The position numbers were made by a program, and so were the translations under genes. Below, in pieces: positions 1 to 8,819 of a DNA stretch of 64,000 nt. Position 1 is the stretch's first letter; each line of letters begins with the position of its first letter. A model generated the notes under the pieces. The model was not told the DNA's origin. It saw nothing but the letters and a program-made list of their open reading frames with translations, and did no database searches. Source of the stretch: Mycolicibacterium duvalii (GTDB lineage: Bacteria > Actinomycetota > Actinomycetes > Mycobacteriales > Mycobacteriaceae). The stretch lies in assembly GCF_010726645.1 (NCBI RefSeq), contig NZ_AP022563.1, forward strand, positions 1,984,001 to 2,048,000, in the 5' to 3' direction.

Positions 1-292
1 TCGATGTTGCTGCCGGTGTCACCCGCGGATCGTCGAGCAGCAGCGATCCGAGTGCGGGCACAGCGGTGCGCAGCCGGGTCTCGACGACATCGCGTAGCCG
101 GTCGGGCGGCAACACGCAGTCCGCGCACTCCACACTGTCGAGGCTCAATTTGAGTGAAACCGTGCCGGTATCGGTATCGGCGGCAATGAGCTCGAGCGAT
201 CCGCCGTCGCCGCCCAGCATCGCGGAAAGCTCGGCCACCACTCCGGCGACCACGGCGCGACTGATCGGTTCTTTGAGTTCAGTGTCCAACAT
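1..292 (-). CDS. NifU-like domain protein, C-terminus cut by window edge
   Basis: Read by hand on the minus strand from ATG at 292; 97 codons are visible and the frame stays open to the window edge, so the gene is 3'-truncated here. A GAGGACT ribosome site lies just upstream of the ATG. The translation has the pattern of a NifU C-terminal-type fold: LGGDGGSLELI near residues 26-36, then a glycine/leucine-rich strand, then a CADC pair near residues 59-62. NifU-like domains carry or hand over Fe-S clusters, but many actinobacterial homologues are uncharacterised, and only two cysteines are seen. It is divergent from the acyl-CoA dehydrogenase operon and has its own copy of the 21-bp operator at 348, so it probably belongs to the same regulon. 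Confidence 0.6.
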   Translation of the reverse strand, partial: MLDTELKEPISRAVVAGVVAELSAMLGGDGGSLELIAADTDTGTVSLKLSLDSVECADCVLPPDRLRDVVETRLRTAVPALGSLLLDDPRVTPAATS

Positions 293-347
293 TGCGGAGT
301 CCTCTTCCGATGAACGGGACGGCCGACTGCTTGCCGCACCAACATCC

Positions 348-368
348 ATATCGTAAGGCTTCTATTAT
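348..368. promoter_or_regulatory. 21-bp operator, copy 1 of 4
   Basis: Imperfect palindrome: left half ATATCGTAAG, central G, right half CTTCTATTAT. It lies 55 bp upstream of the NifU-like start. The other copies are at 416, 5859 (reverse orientation) and 9763. Consensus: left half ATAwCGTAAG, one S, right half CwTCyrTTAT. The likely reader is the TetR protein encoded at 12088 inside the same regulon (inference). Confidence 0.8.
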
Positions 369-415
369 GGATTTGTCCATGCACTATCCGGCCTCGACAC
401 CACGCTGTCCGGGTT

Positions 416-436
416 ATAACGTAAGCCATCTATTAT
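416..436. promoter_or_regulatory. 21-bp operator, copy 2 of 4
   Basis: Left half ATAACGTAAG, central C, right half CATCTATTAT, 94 bp upstream of the acyl-CoA dehydrogenase ATG at 531. It is 47 bp from copy 1, so each divergent transcript has its own site. The AT-rich ends stand out strongly in this GC-rich DNA. Confidence 0.8.
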
Positions 437-530
437 GGCGGTCCGAGGTTTCACCCGGATTGGTTGCCGGACTTCCCGGAGACCGTCCGATGCGATGCTC
501 ACGCCGACCGCACCGATCCAGGAGTTGCCG

Positions 531-1712
531 ATGAACACAGCGGGAGTGATCCCCGGGCCACTGGCCGAAGACGTCACGGCCTATCGCCGCGAACTGCGCC
601 AGTTCCTGCGCACCGAACCGGAGCTCGACACCTGGCGCGCTGATCCGGCGGAGTCCACCGAGGAGATTCTCCAGTCGCACGCGCGCCTGTTGGCGCTGCT
701 CTACTCGGGAGGATGGAACCGTTACGGATGGCCGCCGGCCATGGGCGGGCTGGGTGGCAGCGAACTCCATCGAGCGGCGTTCTACGAAGAACTGAGCATG
801 GCCGACCTCCCCATCCCCGAGCAATGCATGACGCTGGATACGGTCGGCCCGGCCGTCGTGGGCTTCGCCCCCGAACTGGCCGCGCAACTGCTTCCGGGAT
901 ACCTGCGGGGCGACGAATGGTGGGGGCAGGGGTTCAGCGAGCCCGAGGCGGGCAGCGACCTGGCCGCACTGCGTACCCGCGGAACCGTCGACGGCGACCG
1001 GATGGTGATCAACGGTCAGAAGATCTGGACCAGCCAAGCCGCGACGGCGACCCGGTTGCTGTGCCTGGTCCGCACCGGTACCCCCGAGTCCCGGCACCGC
1101 GGACTGACGATCGTCCTCGTCGATGCCGACTGCCCGGGAATCACCATCCGTCCGATCGCACTGGCCAGCGGTCAGCGCGAACTCGCCGAGGTGTTCTTCG
1201 ACGACGTGAATGTGCCCCTGGACCGGGTGATCGGCGAGATCAACGGTGGCTGGGCCGTGGCCATGTACCTGATGCAGTGGGAGCGGGCCATGTACTGCTA
1301 CGCGTCGACGTCGCGCCTGATGCGGTCGATGCAGCTGCTGCGCGATCGGATGCTCGCCGACGACATCGCCGGTGACGCCGAGACGTCGGCGTTTGCGCGC
1401 ATCTATGTGCAGCTGTCGACAGCCAAAGCCCGTGGTCTGCAATCCATTCGGCGGTTGGCAGCGGGCGAGAAGCTCGGCCCCGAGGCCAGTGTCGACAAGC
1501 TGCTGTGCGGGCAGGCGGACAAGGCGGCATACGACCTCGTTGCCGAGGTGATGGAGCAGGCGTCGTTGGTTGCCGCACCGGCGGATCGGCGCTACGCCCA
1601 CGACTGGTCCGACCAGTGGTGGTATTCGCGCGCCGCCACGATCATGGGCGGCTCCGCCGAAATCCAGCGCGGCATCATTGCCGACCACGTTCTGGCACTT
1701 CCGAAGGATTGA
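531..1712 (+). CDS. acyl-CoA dehydrogenase, catalytic-type subunit
   Basis: 393 aa flavoprotein of the acyl-CoA dehydrogenase family, predicted to introduce an alpha,beta double bond into an acyl-CoA using FAD. Visible family signatures are FSEPEAGSDL at residues 135-144 (FAD/substrate loop), INGQKIW just after it, and IMGGSAEIQRG near the C-terminus. The ATG at 531 is chosen because AGGAG precedes it by 6 nt; an upstream in-frame ATG at 435 lies inside the operator. The stop is 4 nt from the next gene, a second and divergent ACAD-family subunit. Such adjacent pairs are known in actinobacterial steroid side-chain degradation (alpha2beta2 ChsE1-ChsE2 type). The substrate is unknown. Confidence 0.9.
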   Translation: MNTAGVIPGPLAEDVTAYRRELRQFLRTEPELDTWRADPAESTEEILQSHARLLALLYSGGWNRYGWPPAMGGLGGSELHRAAFYEELSMADLPIPEQCMTLDTVGPAVVGFAPELAAQLLPGYLRGDEWWGQGFSEPEAGSDLAALRTRGTVDGDRMVINGQKIWTSQAATATRLLCLVRTGTPESRHRGLTIVLVDADCPGITIRPIALASGQRELAEVFFDDVNVPLDRVIGEINGGWAVAMYLMQWERAMYCYASTSRLMRSMQLLRDRMLADDIAGDAETSAFARIYVQLSTAKARGLQSIRRLAAGEKLGPEASVDKLLCGQADKAAYDLVAEVMEQASLVAAPADRRYAHDWSDQWWYSRAATIMGGSAEIQRGIIADHVLALPKD

Positions 1713-1716
1713 CACC

Positions 1717-2715
1717 ATGGCCGATCACCGCACACCCGACCCGCAGACCCGGGCTCTCATCGAACAATCCGTCGGCGAGATGTTCGCCCACGCCGAGCAG
1801 GACCGCTTTCACCGCTTGACGACGATGCTGGGTGAACTCGGCTGGAGTGAGGTCGCCGAGGAATACCCGCCGGCCGCGCAAGAAATCCTGGCGACCCAGC
1901 ATGCCCTGTCGCTGACGACGTCGGACCTGCTCGACATCACGCTGATCGACCGGCTCAGCCCCACTCTTCCCACGGCTCCTCCGGTCGGACGTTCCCTCGT
2001 CCTACTGCCGTCGCCACCGGGTAGCGGCCCCTCTCCGGGTCCCGGCCGCGCCGGTGGATTGCTCCAGGGGCCGCCGCAACCCGACGACACCATCGTGGTG
2101 CCCTTCATCGCTGCTGACGGTATTCGGGTGGCCACGGTGCCGGCAGCCGAGGTCGACGTCGTGCCGCTGCACACCTTCGACCCATCCGTGTCCTGGTTGC
2201 AGGCCACGGCAACGGTCGCTGACGAGGGCCAACCGGTGGCCGCCGAATGGCCCGCCGCCGTCGCGGCCGGCCGACGCCAGATCGCCACGGAAATCCTGGC
2301 TCTGGCAGGGCACGCGATAGAACTCACCGTCGCACATGTGAGTACCCGTCGACAGTACGGACACAGCATCGCCGCCTTTCAGGTCGTCCGCCACCAGCTC
2401 GCCGAAGCCCAAGCCGAAGTCGATGGTGCCCGAGCGCTTCTCGCCGAAGCCGCCACCGACGGTGGTTACGCGCCGGCCCGCGCGGCCAAGATTGCCGCCG
2501 GCCGAGCCCAGCGTGTGGCGCGGGCGGCGGCGCTGCAGTTGAACGGTGCAATCGGCTTGACCGAGGAGAGCGTCCTGCACCGCTACGTGGCCCGCGCCAT
2601 GCAGCTCGATGTGCTACTCGGCAGCGCCCGTGTCCTCGAACGTGAGTTGGCCGAAGAACTGTTTGCGCCGGACGCCGCGGGAATCCCGCTGCCGCCGCTG
2701 GTGCTCGCCAGATAG
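1717..2715 (+). CDS. acyl-CoA dehydrogenase family, partner subunit
   Basis: 332 aa. The C-terminal half carries the ACAD signature STRRQYGHSIAAFQVVRHQL and the helical region that follows. The N-terminal half is poorly conserved, with a proline/glycine-rich stretch in place of a clear FSEPEAGSD loop. The ATG at 1717 follows GAAGGA and lies 4 nt after the preceding stop, so the two are translationally linked. By analogy with heteromeric mycobacterial acyl-CoA dehydrogenases, it probably forms a mixed tetramer with the upstream subunit, one partner supplying most of the FAD and substrate contacts. That assembly is inference. Confidence 0.85.
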   Translation: MADHRTPDPQTRALIEQSVGEMFAHAEQDRFHRLTTMLGELGWSEVAEEYPPAAQEILATQHALSLTTSDLLDITLIDRLSPTLPTAPPVGRSLVLLPSPPGSGPSPGPGRAGGLLQGPPQPDDTIVVPFIAADGIRVATVPAAEVDVVPLHTFDPSVSWLQATATVADEGQPVAAEWPAAVAAGRRQIATEILALAGHAIELTVAHVSTRRQYGHSIAAFQVVRHQLAEAQAEVDGARALLAEAATDGGYAPARAAKIAAGRAQRVARAAALQLNGAIGLTEESVLHRYVARAMQLDVLLGSARVLERELAEELFAPDAAGIPLPPLVLAR

Positions 2716-2793
2716 CGCGTCTGACTTATCGTGGATACGGGCCAAGGTCTTTACGCCGTCGGAGTTCTTCGAATTCGGTGGCGCTACATATCC

Positions 2794-3240
2794 TCAGCCG
2801 TGCGCGGCAGATTCGGCCAGACTCTCCATGATCTTGTTGGCACTGCCCACGTCGACGAATTCCTGCATCTCGCATATCCGCCCGGTGTCATCGAAGGTGC
2901 ACCGCAACACGTAGGTGTTGGTGAAAGGTTGGTCGTTGATCAACAAGCCGCGCGAATGCGCATAGACCACGACGTCCGTGTGGCCGGCAACTACACGGTC
3001 GGCCCACCACTGAATCTCTTTGAAAACGCCGGCGAGCCCAAGCATGGTTGGCCGGACCTTCTCGATTCCTTGCATGTCGATGTTGGCCGCCAACGACGGC
3101 GGCGCGATCATGTAACGGATGGAATCGGAGAACAATTCGATCAAGGTGTTCATCAGATCAGGCCCGGCAAGCGCGGGCTGACCGAATACGGGCGCAAGCG
3201 CGGCCTGCCGCGGATCGGCCATGTCCCAAGACAACGTCAT
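2794..3240 (-). CDS. SnoaL/ketosteroid isomerase-like (NTF2 fold) protein
   Basis: 148 aa with the size and pattern of the NTF2/SnoaL superfamily: an N-terminal helical segment with DLMNTLIELFSD, a WWADRVVAGHTDVVVY strand pair, and the C-terminal CEMQEFVDVGSANKIM strand/helix. Members are isomerases, cyclases, dehydratases or non-catalytic binders, so the reaction cannot be fixed. GGAGG lies 6 nt before the ATG at 3240. It is convergent with the acyl-CoA dehydrogenase pair and is the only minus-strand gene in this part of the cluster. A second SnoaL-like gene lies divergently at 3677. Confidence 0.75.
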   Translation of the reverse strand: MTLSWDMADPRQAALAPVFGQPALAGPDLMNTLIELFSDSIRYMIAPPSLAANIDMQGIEKVRPTMLGLAGVFKEIQWWADRVVAGHTDVVVYAHSRGLLINDQPFTNTYVLRCTFDDTGRICEMQEFVDVGSANKIMESLAESAAHG

Positions 3241-3676
3241 GTCATACCTCCAGTGAGGGCGGACCCATCGGAAGAGTCACCCTGGTCGTCCTGCCGACCC
3301 TCATCCATGTCCTCGCGAACCATCAGTAGCCCATAGTTGTGGCCGCTGTCAACACGCTGTTCTCGATGAGTTTGTGGGCCAAAGTGTTGTGCCCGAATCA
3401 CGTTCGTATTCCATCGGCGCTGGTCCGGTCTGCACTGGCAAGTGATAGCGTGCGGAACTCCCTGCGCCACAGAAGGAGCGCCCCCGAACCGGACAGGGAC
3501 CGGCATCTGCCCGCGCAGGGTTGGTGTGCTCAACGCGGCCGGACAGCGTTGGTCGGCAAGCATTTTCGGGAAACCTGTGGAGAGTCGACTCGTGTGGCTG
3601 ACAGATGTGTCACACTGCCGAAGCGGCTGCCGATTGCCGGAGCCGCCACCACCGATGTGAACATCTGAGGAGCGTC
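3241..3676. other. 436-bp gene-free divergent promoter region
   Basis: No open frame here looks like a real protein; the frames on both strands have arginine/serine-rich, family-less translations. It separates two divergent SnoaL-like genes. The one distinct element is an inverted repeat at 3599-3612 (TGACA, GATG, TGTCA), 64 bp upstream of the ATG at 3677, a plausible operator. No copy of the 21-bp operator was seen. Confidence 0.5.
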
Positions 3677-4129
3677 ATGACGGAGCACCCCACAACGCAG
3701 TCCAGGATCGCGGACGGACGGGACGAGGTCATCGAACTCGCTTACCGGCCATGGCAGCTGATCGGAGCCGGCCGACTCGAAGACGGGTTGGCGTTGCTCG
3801 ACGACTCGGGCACCTGGTGGGCCATCTCCTCCCGAACGACGACGCCGATGGCCGAGATCAAGCCCACGCTGCGCGGCGTCTTCGGACTCATCGGACCGTC
3901 GTTTGAATTTACCGATGCCATCGTGGAGTCCGACCGCGTTGCTTTGATGGTCGAGTGCCGCGCCGATCTGCCCGACGGCGTCGCGTTCCACAACGTCTGC
4001 ACGTTCATCACGCGAGTGGACCTCGACCGCGGTGTGGTGGTCGAGGTCCGTGAGTACGTAGACAGCTTGCATTCTGCGCAGACCCTAAAGCCGGCCATGG
4101 CTGCCGCGGGCGTCAAGGCGTCCGGCTGA
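3677..4129 (+). CDS. SnoaL-like (NTF2 fold) protein
   Basis: 150 aa. The arrangement RPWQLIGAGRLEDGLALLDDSGTW at the N-terminus, then EFTDAIVESDRVALMVECRA and a C-terminal VVVEVREYVDSLH strand is typical of SnoaL/LimA-type NTF2-fold proteins. Members are polyketide cyclases, epoxide hydrolases or isomerases of small hydrophobic ligands; no catalytic set can be assigned. The ATG at 3677 follows GAGGAG. It starts a plus-strand run with two SDR genes (4176, 4992), suggesting action on an intermediate of the same pathway. Confidence 0.75.
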   Translation: MTEHPTTQSRIADGRDEVIELAYRPWQLIGAGRLEDGLALLDDSGTWWAISSRTTTPMAEIKPTLRGVFGLIGPSFEFTDAIVESDRVALMVECRADLPDGVAFHNVCTFITRVDLDRGVVVEVREYVDSLHSAQTLKPAMAAAGVKASG

Positions 4130-4175
4130 TGGTGCCGCGGCTTTCCACCTACCGGAACCAGAAGGGATCAATCCA

Positions 4176-4931
4176 ATGAATTTCGACTCCAAAGTCGCGG
4201 TTGTCACCGGCGCCGCTTCAGGTATCGGCGAGGCCACCGCCAAACGACTCGCCCAGTACGGAGCCAAAGTCGTCATCGCCGATATCGACGAAGACGGCGC
4301 CAAGCGCGTTGCCGCCGAGATCGCCCACAGCGGCGGCGAGGCTGCATTTCGACGCACAGACATCGCCCGGGAGGACGACGTCACCTCGTTGATCGCCTTC
4401 GCCGTCTCCACCTACGGTGGCCTCCACCTGGCTCACAACAACGCCGCCATCGGTCACACCCCGACACCGCTGCACGAACTGGATACCGCGACATTCGACA
4501 CCGTCACCGGTATCGGATTGCGCGGTACGTTCTTTTGCATGCGCGCCGAGATTGCTCACATGATCGGCCACGGCGGTGGCGCCATCGTCAACACCGCCTC
4601 GGGAGCCGGGCTCAAAGCGGCTGCCGGGCTGCATGCGTATGTCGCTACCAAGCACGCGGTCGTCGGCCTGACGCGAAACGCCGGATTGGACTACGCGCCC
4701 TACGATATTCGCGTGAACGCCGTCGCACCGGGGCCCATCAAGACGCCTCAGATGGCGAGTTATCCCCAAGAACTGCAAGATCAATGGGCCCGACTGATCC
4801 CGATGGGCCGAATGGGGACCACGGAAGAGGTTGCCGACGTCGTTACCTTCCTCCTGTCGGACGCGGCCGGCTTCGTCACCGGGACCACTCTCGAGATCGA
4901 CGGCGCGTACGTCCAGTCAAGCACGCAGTGA
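4176..4931 (+). CDS. short-chain dehydrogenase/reductase (SDR)
   Basis: 251 aa classical SDR, the size of most NAD(P)-dependent alcohol/ketone oxidoreductases. Cofactor motif TGAASGIG is at residues 11-18, with an acidic D36 after the second strand that usually favours NAD(H). Catalytic S142, Y155 and K159 are all present (ASGAG, YVATK). The NNAG motif reads NNAA. GAAGGGAT precedes the ATG. It lies 46 bp after the SnoaL gene and 60 bp before another SDR. Expected role: oxidation or reduction of a hydroxyl/keto group on a pathway intermediate. Confidence 0.88.
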   Translation: MNFDSKVAVVTGAASGIGEATAKRLAQYGAKVVIADIDEDGAKRVAAEIAHSGGEAAFRRTDIAREDDVTSLIAFAVSTYGGLHLAHNNAAIGHTPTPLHELDTATFDTVTGIGLRGTFFCMRAEIAHMIGHGGGAIVNTASGAGLKAAAGLHAYVATKHAVVGLTRNAGLDYAPYDIRVNAVAPGPIKTPQMASYPQELQDQWARLIPMGRMGTTEEVADVVTFLLSDAAGFVTGTTLEIDGAYVQSSTQ

Positions 4932-4991
4932 ATCCGCGCCAATTCATGGCGCGTTCAGCGGTCAGCGACCGATAGGCATGAGGAGGAGTTT

Positions 4992-5801
4992 ATGGTGTTC
5001 TGTCCCGAAGACATTCTGCTGACCGACAGGGTCGCCGTGGTAACGGGTGGCGGCACTGGGATTGGTCGTGGCATCGCGGCTGGGCTGGCGGCATTCGGGG
5101 CCTCGGTTGCTATCTGGGAACAAGACCCAGAAACCTGCGCTACAGCCGCTGAGTCGATCGGCGCGCTGGGCATCACCACCGACGTGCGCGATGGTAGCCA
5201 GGTAGATAGCGCACTCGCTCAAACGGCCGCCGAATTGGGTACCGTCACGATTCTGATCAACAATGCGGGCGGAACCTTCAATTCCCCGCTGTTGGAGACG
5301 ACCGAGAACGGTTGGGACGCTTTGTACCGCAGCAACCTTCGCCATGTGCTGCTGTGCACTCAGCGCGTCGCCCGGGCGATGGTGGACGACGCGGTCGGCG
5401 GCAGCATCATCAACATCACGTCGATCGAGGGCACTCGGGCAGCACCGGGCTTCGCCGCCTATGCGGCCGCCAAAGCCGGCGTCATCAACTACACGAAAAC
5501 CGCGGCGTTGGAACTGGCACCCCACGGCATCCGGGTCAACGCGCTCGCGCCCGACTACACGATGACCGACGGTCTGGCCGAACTCGCCACAGCGGGCTTG
5601 GCTCGCGCGGCTGAGGGTATGGTACCCATGGGCCGCGCCGGGCACGTCGACGAGATGGCAGGCGCTGCAGTGTTTCTCGCCTCTAGCCTGGCCGGCTATA
5701 TCACCGGCCAAACCATCGGAGTCGATGGCGGAACCGATGCCGGACGGGGCTGGTACCAGCATCCCACCACAGGCGACTATGTGTTGGGACCAACCAGCTG
5801 A
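4992..5801 (+). CDS. short-chain dehydrogenase/reductase (SDR)
   Basis: 269 aa. Cofactor motif TGGGTGIG at residues 18-25, NNAGG near 90-94, and catalytic S144, Y157 and K161 all present. The tail after VDGGTDAGRG is longer than usual, ending HPTTGDYVLGPTS, which may cover the active site. The ATG at 4992 follows GAGGAGG at 4980-4986. It is the last gene before the operator at 5859. The residue after the second strand is E43 (IWEQD), compatible with NAD(H). The substrate is unknown. Confidence 0.88.
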   Translation: MVFCPEDILLTDRVAVVTGGGTGIGRGIAAGLAAFGASVAIWEQDPETCATAAESIGALGITTDVRDGSQVDSALAQTAAELGTVTILINNAGGTFNSPLLETTENGWDALYRSNLRHVLLCTQRVARAMVDDAVGGSIINITSIEGTRAAPGFAAYAAAKAGVINYTKTAALELAPHGIRVNALAPDYTMTDGLAELATAGLARAAEGMVPMGRAGHVDEMAGAAVFLASSLAGYITGQTIGVDGGTDAGRGWYQHPTTGDYVLGPTS

Positions 5802-5858
5802 CTGACGGCGATACTCTCGGTGAGGTCAACCAATCTTGGCGGAACCCTGGACCCCGCC

Positions 5859-5879
5859 ATAATAGATGCCTTACGTTAT
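5859..5879. promoter_or_regulatory. 21-bp operator, copy 3 of 4 (reverse orientation)
   Basis: Reads ATAATAGATG, C, CTTACGTTAT on the plus strand, which is the reverse complement of the common form. It ends 79 bp before the P450 ATG at 5959. The orientation is opposite to the other three copies, as a roughly symmetric dimeric site would allow. Confidence 0.8.
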
Positions 5880-5958
5880 AGCTTGGACAACGCAGCGTCG
5901 AGGCCGTCTGGACGAATCGGGCGCCCGTCGATATCGCGCCGAGGAGAGTAGCCAACCG

Positions 5959-7182
5959 ATGACAGATACTCATCCCCAATCACAGCCACGCGCCACCATC
6001 GACCTCGACCACCACTCGCCGAAGTTTCGTGCCGATCCCTTCGGTCCGATTCATCAGATGCGCGAGGCAGGATGTCCGGTAGCGCATTCCGATCACCACG
6101 GTGGATTCTGGGCACTGATGGACTACGCGTCGGTGTTCGATGCAGCACGCGACGACGACCTGTTCAACTCGTACCCGTCGGTCGGGGTGCCGCCCAGCGG
6201 AATGCCCTTTCCGATCCTGCCCATCGAATCCGATCCACCGCAGACCAGGGAACTGCGCGATGTCACGCTACGACAGTTCTCGCCCGGGTCAGCCGAGGCG
6301 GCGCGGCCCATGGCCACCGCGATCGCCGATGAGTTGATCGACGAGTTCATCGAACGCGGCACCTGCGACATCGTCGCCGAATTCACCACACCGCTGCCCG
6401 CCCGCATGATCCTGCGCCTGCTGGAGTGGGACGAGTCGCGATACCTCGATTGGGTGCACTGGGTGCACACCCTGGTACACGACCGCGCCCAAGACCCGGA
6501 GAAGGCCGGTATCGCCGGCATGGAGTTGTTCGGCGAGATCGCCAAGCAGCTCCAGGAACGCCGTGCCGCGGGGCTGGGTGACGACCTGTTCAGCGACATC
6601 CTGCGCGGCACCCTCGACGGCCAGCCGCTCGACGACACCCAGATCACCATGTACGGCTTCCTGATGATGCTCGGCGGCATGGACACCACCAGCGGGCTGA
6701 CCGGCAACGTGCTGCTGCGGCTGTGCGAACAGCCAGAACTTCGCCGGCAGTTGATCGAGGATCCGAGCCTGCTCGAAAAGGGCACCGACGAGTTCCTCCG
6801 GCACTGCACGCCGGTGGTCGGGCAGGCTCGCACGGTCTCGCGTGACGCGAATTTCCATGGTCAGCAGCTAGAGCAGGGTGACCGGGCGCTGTTGATGTGG
6901 GCGGCCGCCAATCGCGACCCCGCGGTCTTCGCAGACCCCGATGTCATGGACCTGCGCCGACCGAACGCCCGCAAGCACATGTCCTTCGGTGTCGGCATCC
7001 ACCGCTGCCTGGGGTCACATTTCGCCCGGATGATGTTCCAGGTCATGCTCACCCAGATCATGGAACGCCTGCCCGATTTCGAACTGGCCGGCGAGTACGA
7101 ACGATTCCCGGACGCGGGCGAAGTAAATGCGGTACGCCGCCTGCCGATCAAGTTCACGCCCGGTCCGTCGTTGCGACGCTGA
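5959..7182 (+). CDS. cytochrome P450
   Basis: 407 aa soluble bacterial P450. The I-helix oxygen-activating motif reads LGGMDTTSG, the K-helix ExxR is EFLRH, and the haem loop is FGVGIHRCLG with the thiolate Cys at about residue 350. Predicted to hydroxylate a hydrophobic substrate with electrons from a ferredoxin and reductase encoded elsewhere; an FprB-like fusion is at 56572. The start at 5959 is preceded by GAGGAGAG, though the 10-12 nt spacing is long. It leads an operon of SDR, TIM-barrel protein and LLM oxidoreductase under operator copy 3. The CYP family number cannot be given without alignment. Confidence 0.92.
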   Translation: MTDTHPQSQPRATIDLDHHSPKFRADPFGPIHQMREAGCPVAHSDHHGGFWALMDYASVFDAARDDDLFNSYPSVGVPPSGMPFPILPIESDPPQTRELRDVTLRQFSPGSAEAARPMATAIADELIDEFIERGTCDIVAEFTTPLPARMILRLLEWDESRYLDWVHWVHTLVHDRAQDPEKAGIAGMELFGEIAKQLQERRAAGLGDDLFSDILRGTLDGQPLDDTQITMYGFLMMLGGMDTTSGLTGNVLLRLCEQPELRRQLIEDPSLLEKGTDEFLRHCTPVVGQARTVSRDANFHGQQLEQGDRALLMWAAANRDPAVFADPDVMDLRRPNARKHMSFGVGIHRCLGSHFARMMFQVMLTQIMERLPDFELAGEYERFPDAGEVNAVRRLPIKFTPGPSLRR

Positions 7183-7204
7183 CCGACTATCGAAGGGACA
7201 CAAC

Positions 7205-7948
7205 GTGTCAACCGCTGAAACCACCGTGTGGATCACCGGTGCCACCAGCGGCATCGGGGCTGCCCTTGCGCAGACCGTGCCCTATCCCGGCGCGCGAGTC
7301 ATCAACATCGCGCGACGACCGCATCCCACACTGGAGAGCGTCCGCGCCGACCTGTCCGATCCGGCCGACTGGGATGTGGTCGCCGACCACCTCGCCGCCG
7401 AACTCGCCGACTTCGGCGGCCGCCGCGCGATTTTCATCCACAATGCCTTCGTCCAGGATCCCGTCGGGCTGATCGGCGAGGTCGATCCGGTCGCCTACCG
7501 TCGTCACGTCCTCGCCAACGCCGCGGCGCCCTTGATCCTCGGCGAGGCATTCCTGCGCAACGCCCCCGCCGATGTCGAAGTCGGACTCGTGATGATCTCG
7601 TCCGCCGCTGCCCGGGTGCCGTTCGCCGGACGCGCGGGTTACGGTGCCGGCAAAGCGGCGATGGAGCAGTGGGTGAGAACCGTGCGGGCAGAGCTGGCAC
7701 AGCGGCCCGAAAACCGGTGGGTGGTCGCCATCCGCCCGGGGGCTGTGGACACGCCGGCCCTTCGGGCCGACGCCGCAGTCGATGTGTCGGTGAACCCGTT
7801 GGCGCCCAGCATCCGGCAGGCACTCGCGGCCGGCGAGGTCGATTCGCCGGAACTGGCGGCGCGCCGTATCTGGGACCAGCTGCCTCCCGGTCCCGACACA
7901 CCGGCCGTGGTGCTGCTCGGCGAGATGATCGCGCCACCGGGGCGCTAG
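7205..7948 (+). CDS. SDR family oxidoreductase
   Basis: 247 aa from GTG at 7205, preceded by GAAGGG and 22 nt after the P450 stop. The cofactor motif TGATSGIG is complete. The NAG region is replaced by IHNAFVQ, as in sepiapterin-reductase-like SDRs. SSAAARVPFAGRAGYGAGKAAME holds the catalytic Ser and the YxxxK pair. The C-terminal PGAVDTPAL is conserved. It may reoxidise the product of the neighbouring P450; this is inferred from position only. Confidence 0.85.
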   Translation: MSTAETTVWITGATSGIGAALAQTVPYPGARVINIARRPHPTLESVRADLSDPADWDVVADHLAAELADFGGRRAIFIHNAFVQDPVGLIGEVDPVAYRRHVLANAAAPLILGEAFLRNAPADVEVGLVMISSAAARVPFAGRAGYGAGKAAMEQWVRTVRAELAQRPENRWVVAIRPGAVDTPALRADAAVDVSVNPLAPSIRQALAAGEVDSPELAARRIWDQLPPGPDTPAVVLLGEMIAPPGR

Positions 7949-7952
7949 GTAC

Positions 7953-8804
7953 GTGAGTATCGCTTCTGAGCTCGTCCTCTACAACGGCTGCCTGCTGGCC
8001 ACACCGTTTCGTGACTTCGTCGCCGCTGCGGCGTCCGCGGGTTTCGACGCGGTCAGCGTGTGGCCGCTGGTGTACCACCGGGCGGTCTCGCGCGAGGGGC
8101 TCACCCCGGCCGCCATGCGGCAGGTGCTCGAGGATGCCGGTATCGCGTGTGTCGAGCTGGAGGGCTGCGACGACTGGGCCCCCGAAAGCCCAAACGACCA
8201 GGGCAGTACGCCGTTTCGGTCCAGGTGGGACCGCTCGGCGTTCTTCGCCGCGGCCACCGAACTGGGCGCCGATACGGTCTCGGCAGGCCTCACCGGCGAC
8301 CAGCCGGTGTCGGTTACCGAGGCCACCGACCGGTTTGGCGCGTTGTGCACCGACGCCGCGAGGTTCGACCTGCGGGTCTCCCTGGAGTTCGTCGCGTTCG
8401 GCCCGGTACGCGACCTGGCCACTGGCTGGCAGATCCTGCGTGACGGGGGCCAGCCCAACGGCGGCCTCACCATCGACGTCAGCCACCTGATCCGTGGTGG
8501 GTGGGACGAACACGTGCTGGCCGACATCCCGCCGGACCGCATTTTCGCGGTACAGCTGTGCGACGGTCCACTCACCCCGCCCGCCGACCTGACCGACGAG
8601 GCGATGTTTCACCGCGAGCTACCGGGCGCGGGCGAATTCGACGTCGCCGCAATCATTTCCACGCTCGAACGCCACGGTGTCTACACCCGGGTCGGCGCCG
8701 AGCTCTTCCAGTCGAGTTGGAACGCTCGGCCGCCGTCGTCGGTCACTCATGAGCTGTTCGACGCGACACGTGCTGTCCTGCACGGCAATCAACGGGCCAA
8801 CTGA
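7953..8804 (+). CDS. sugar phosphate isomerase/epimerase-like TIM-barrel protein
   Basis: 283 aa from GTG at 7953, 4 nt after the SDR stop. The pattern is that of xylose-isomerase-like (AP endonuclease 2 family) barrels: an N-terminal LYNGCLL strand, GFDAVSVWPL, then metal-ligand-type positions in VSLEFVAFGP, LTIDVSHLIRGG, FAVQLCDGP, and a late RVGAELF with an acidic residue. Members are metal-dependent isomerases, epimerases or hydrolases acting on sugars, inositols or 2-keto acids. In this lipid-type operon the real substrate may be a hydroxy-keto intermediate. Confidence 0.75.
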   Translation: MSIASELVLYNGCLLATPFRDFVAAAASAGFDAVSVWPLVYHRAVSREGLTPAAMRQVLEDAGIACVELEGCDDWAPESPNDQGSTPFRSRWDRSAFFAAATELGADTVSAGLTGDQPVSVTEATDRFGALCTDAARFDLRVSLEFVAFGPVRDLATGWQILRDGGQPNGGLTIDVSHLIRGGWDEHVLADIPPDRIFAVQLCDGPLTPPADLTDEAMFHRELPGAGEFDVAAIISTLERHGVYTRVGAELFQSSWNARPPSSVTHELFDATRAVLHGNQRAN

Positions 8805-8819
8805 AGGAGAAACCGCGGC

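Noticed and set aside
414..1718. 434-codon frame on the minus strand opposite the acyl-CoA dehydrogenase
   Set aside because: Its translation is Arg/Gly/His-rich with no family features, while the plus-strand frame is a clear acyl-CoA dehydrogenase. It is a high-GC shadow frame.
3339..3668. 109-codon plus-strand frame in the 3241-3676 gap
   Set aside because: No recognisable fold, arginine-rich composition and no ribosome site; it runs into the SnoaL promoter.
7434..8612. 392-codon minus-strand frame opposite the SDR and TIM-barrel genes
   Set aside because: Spans two well-supported plus-strand genes and reads as low-complexity Arg/Pro/Gly.
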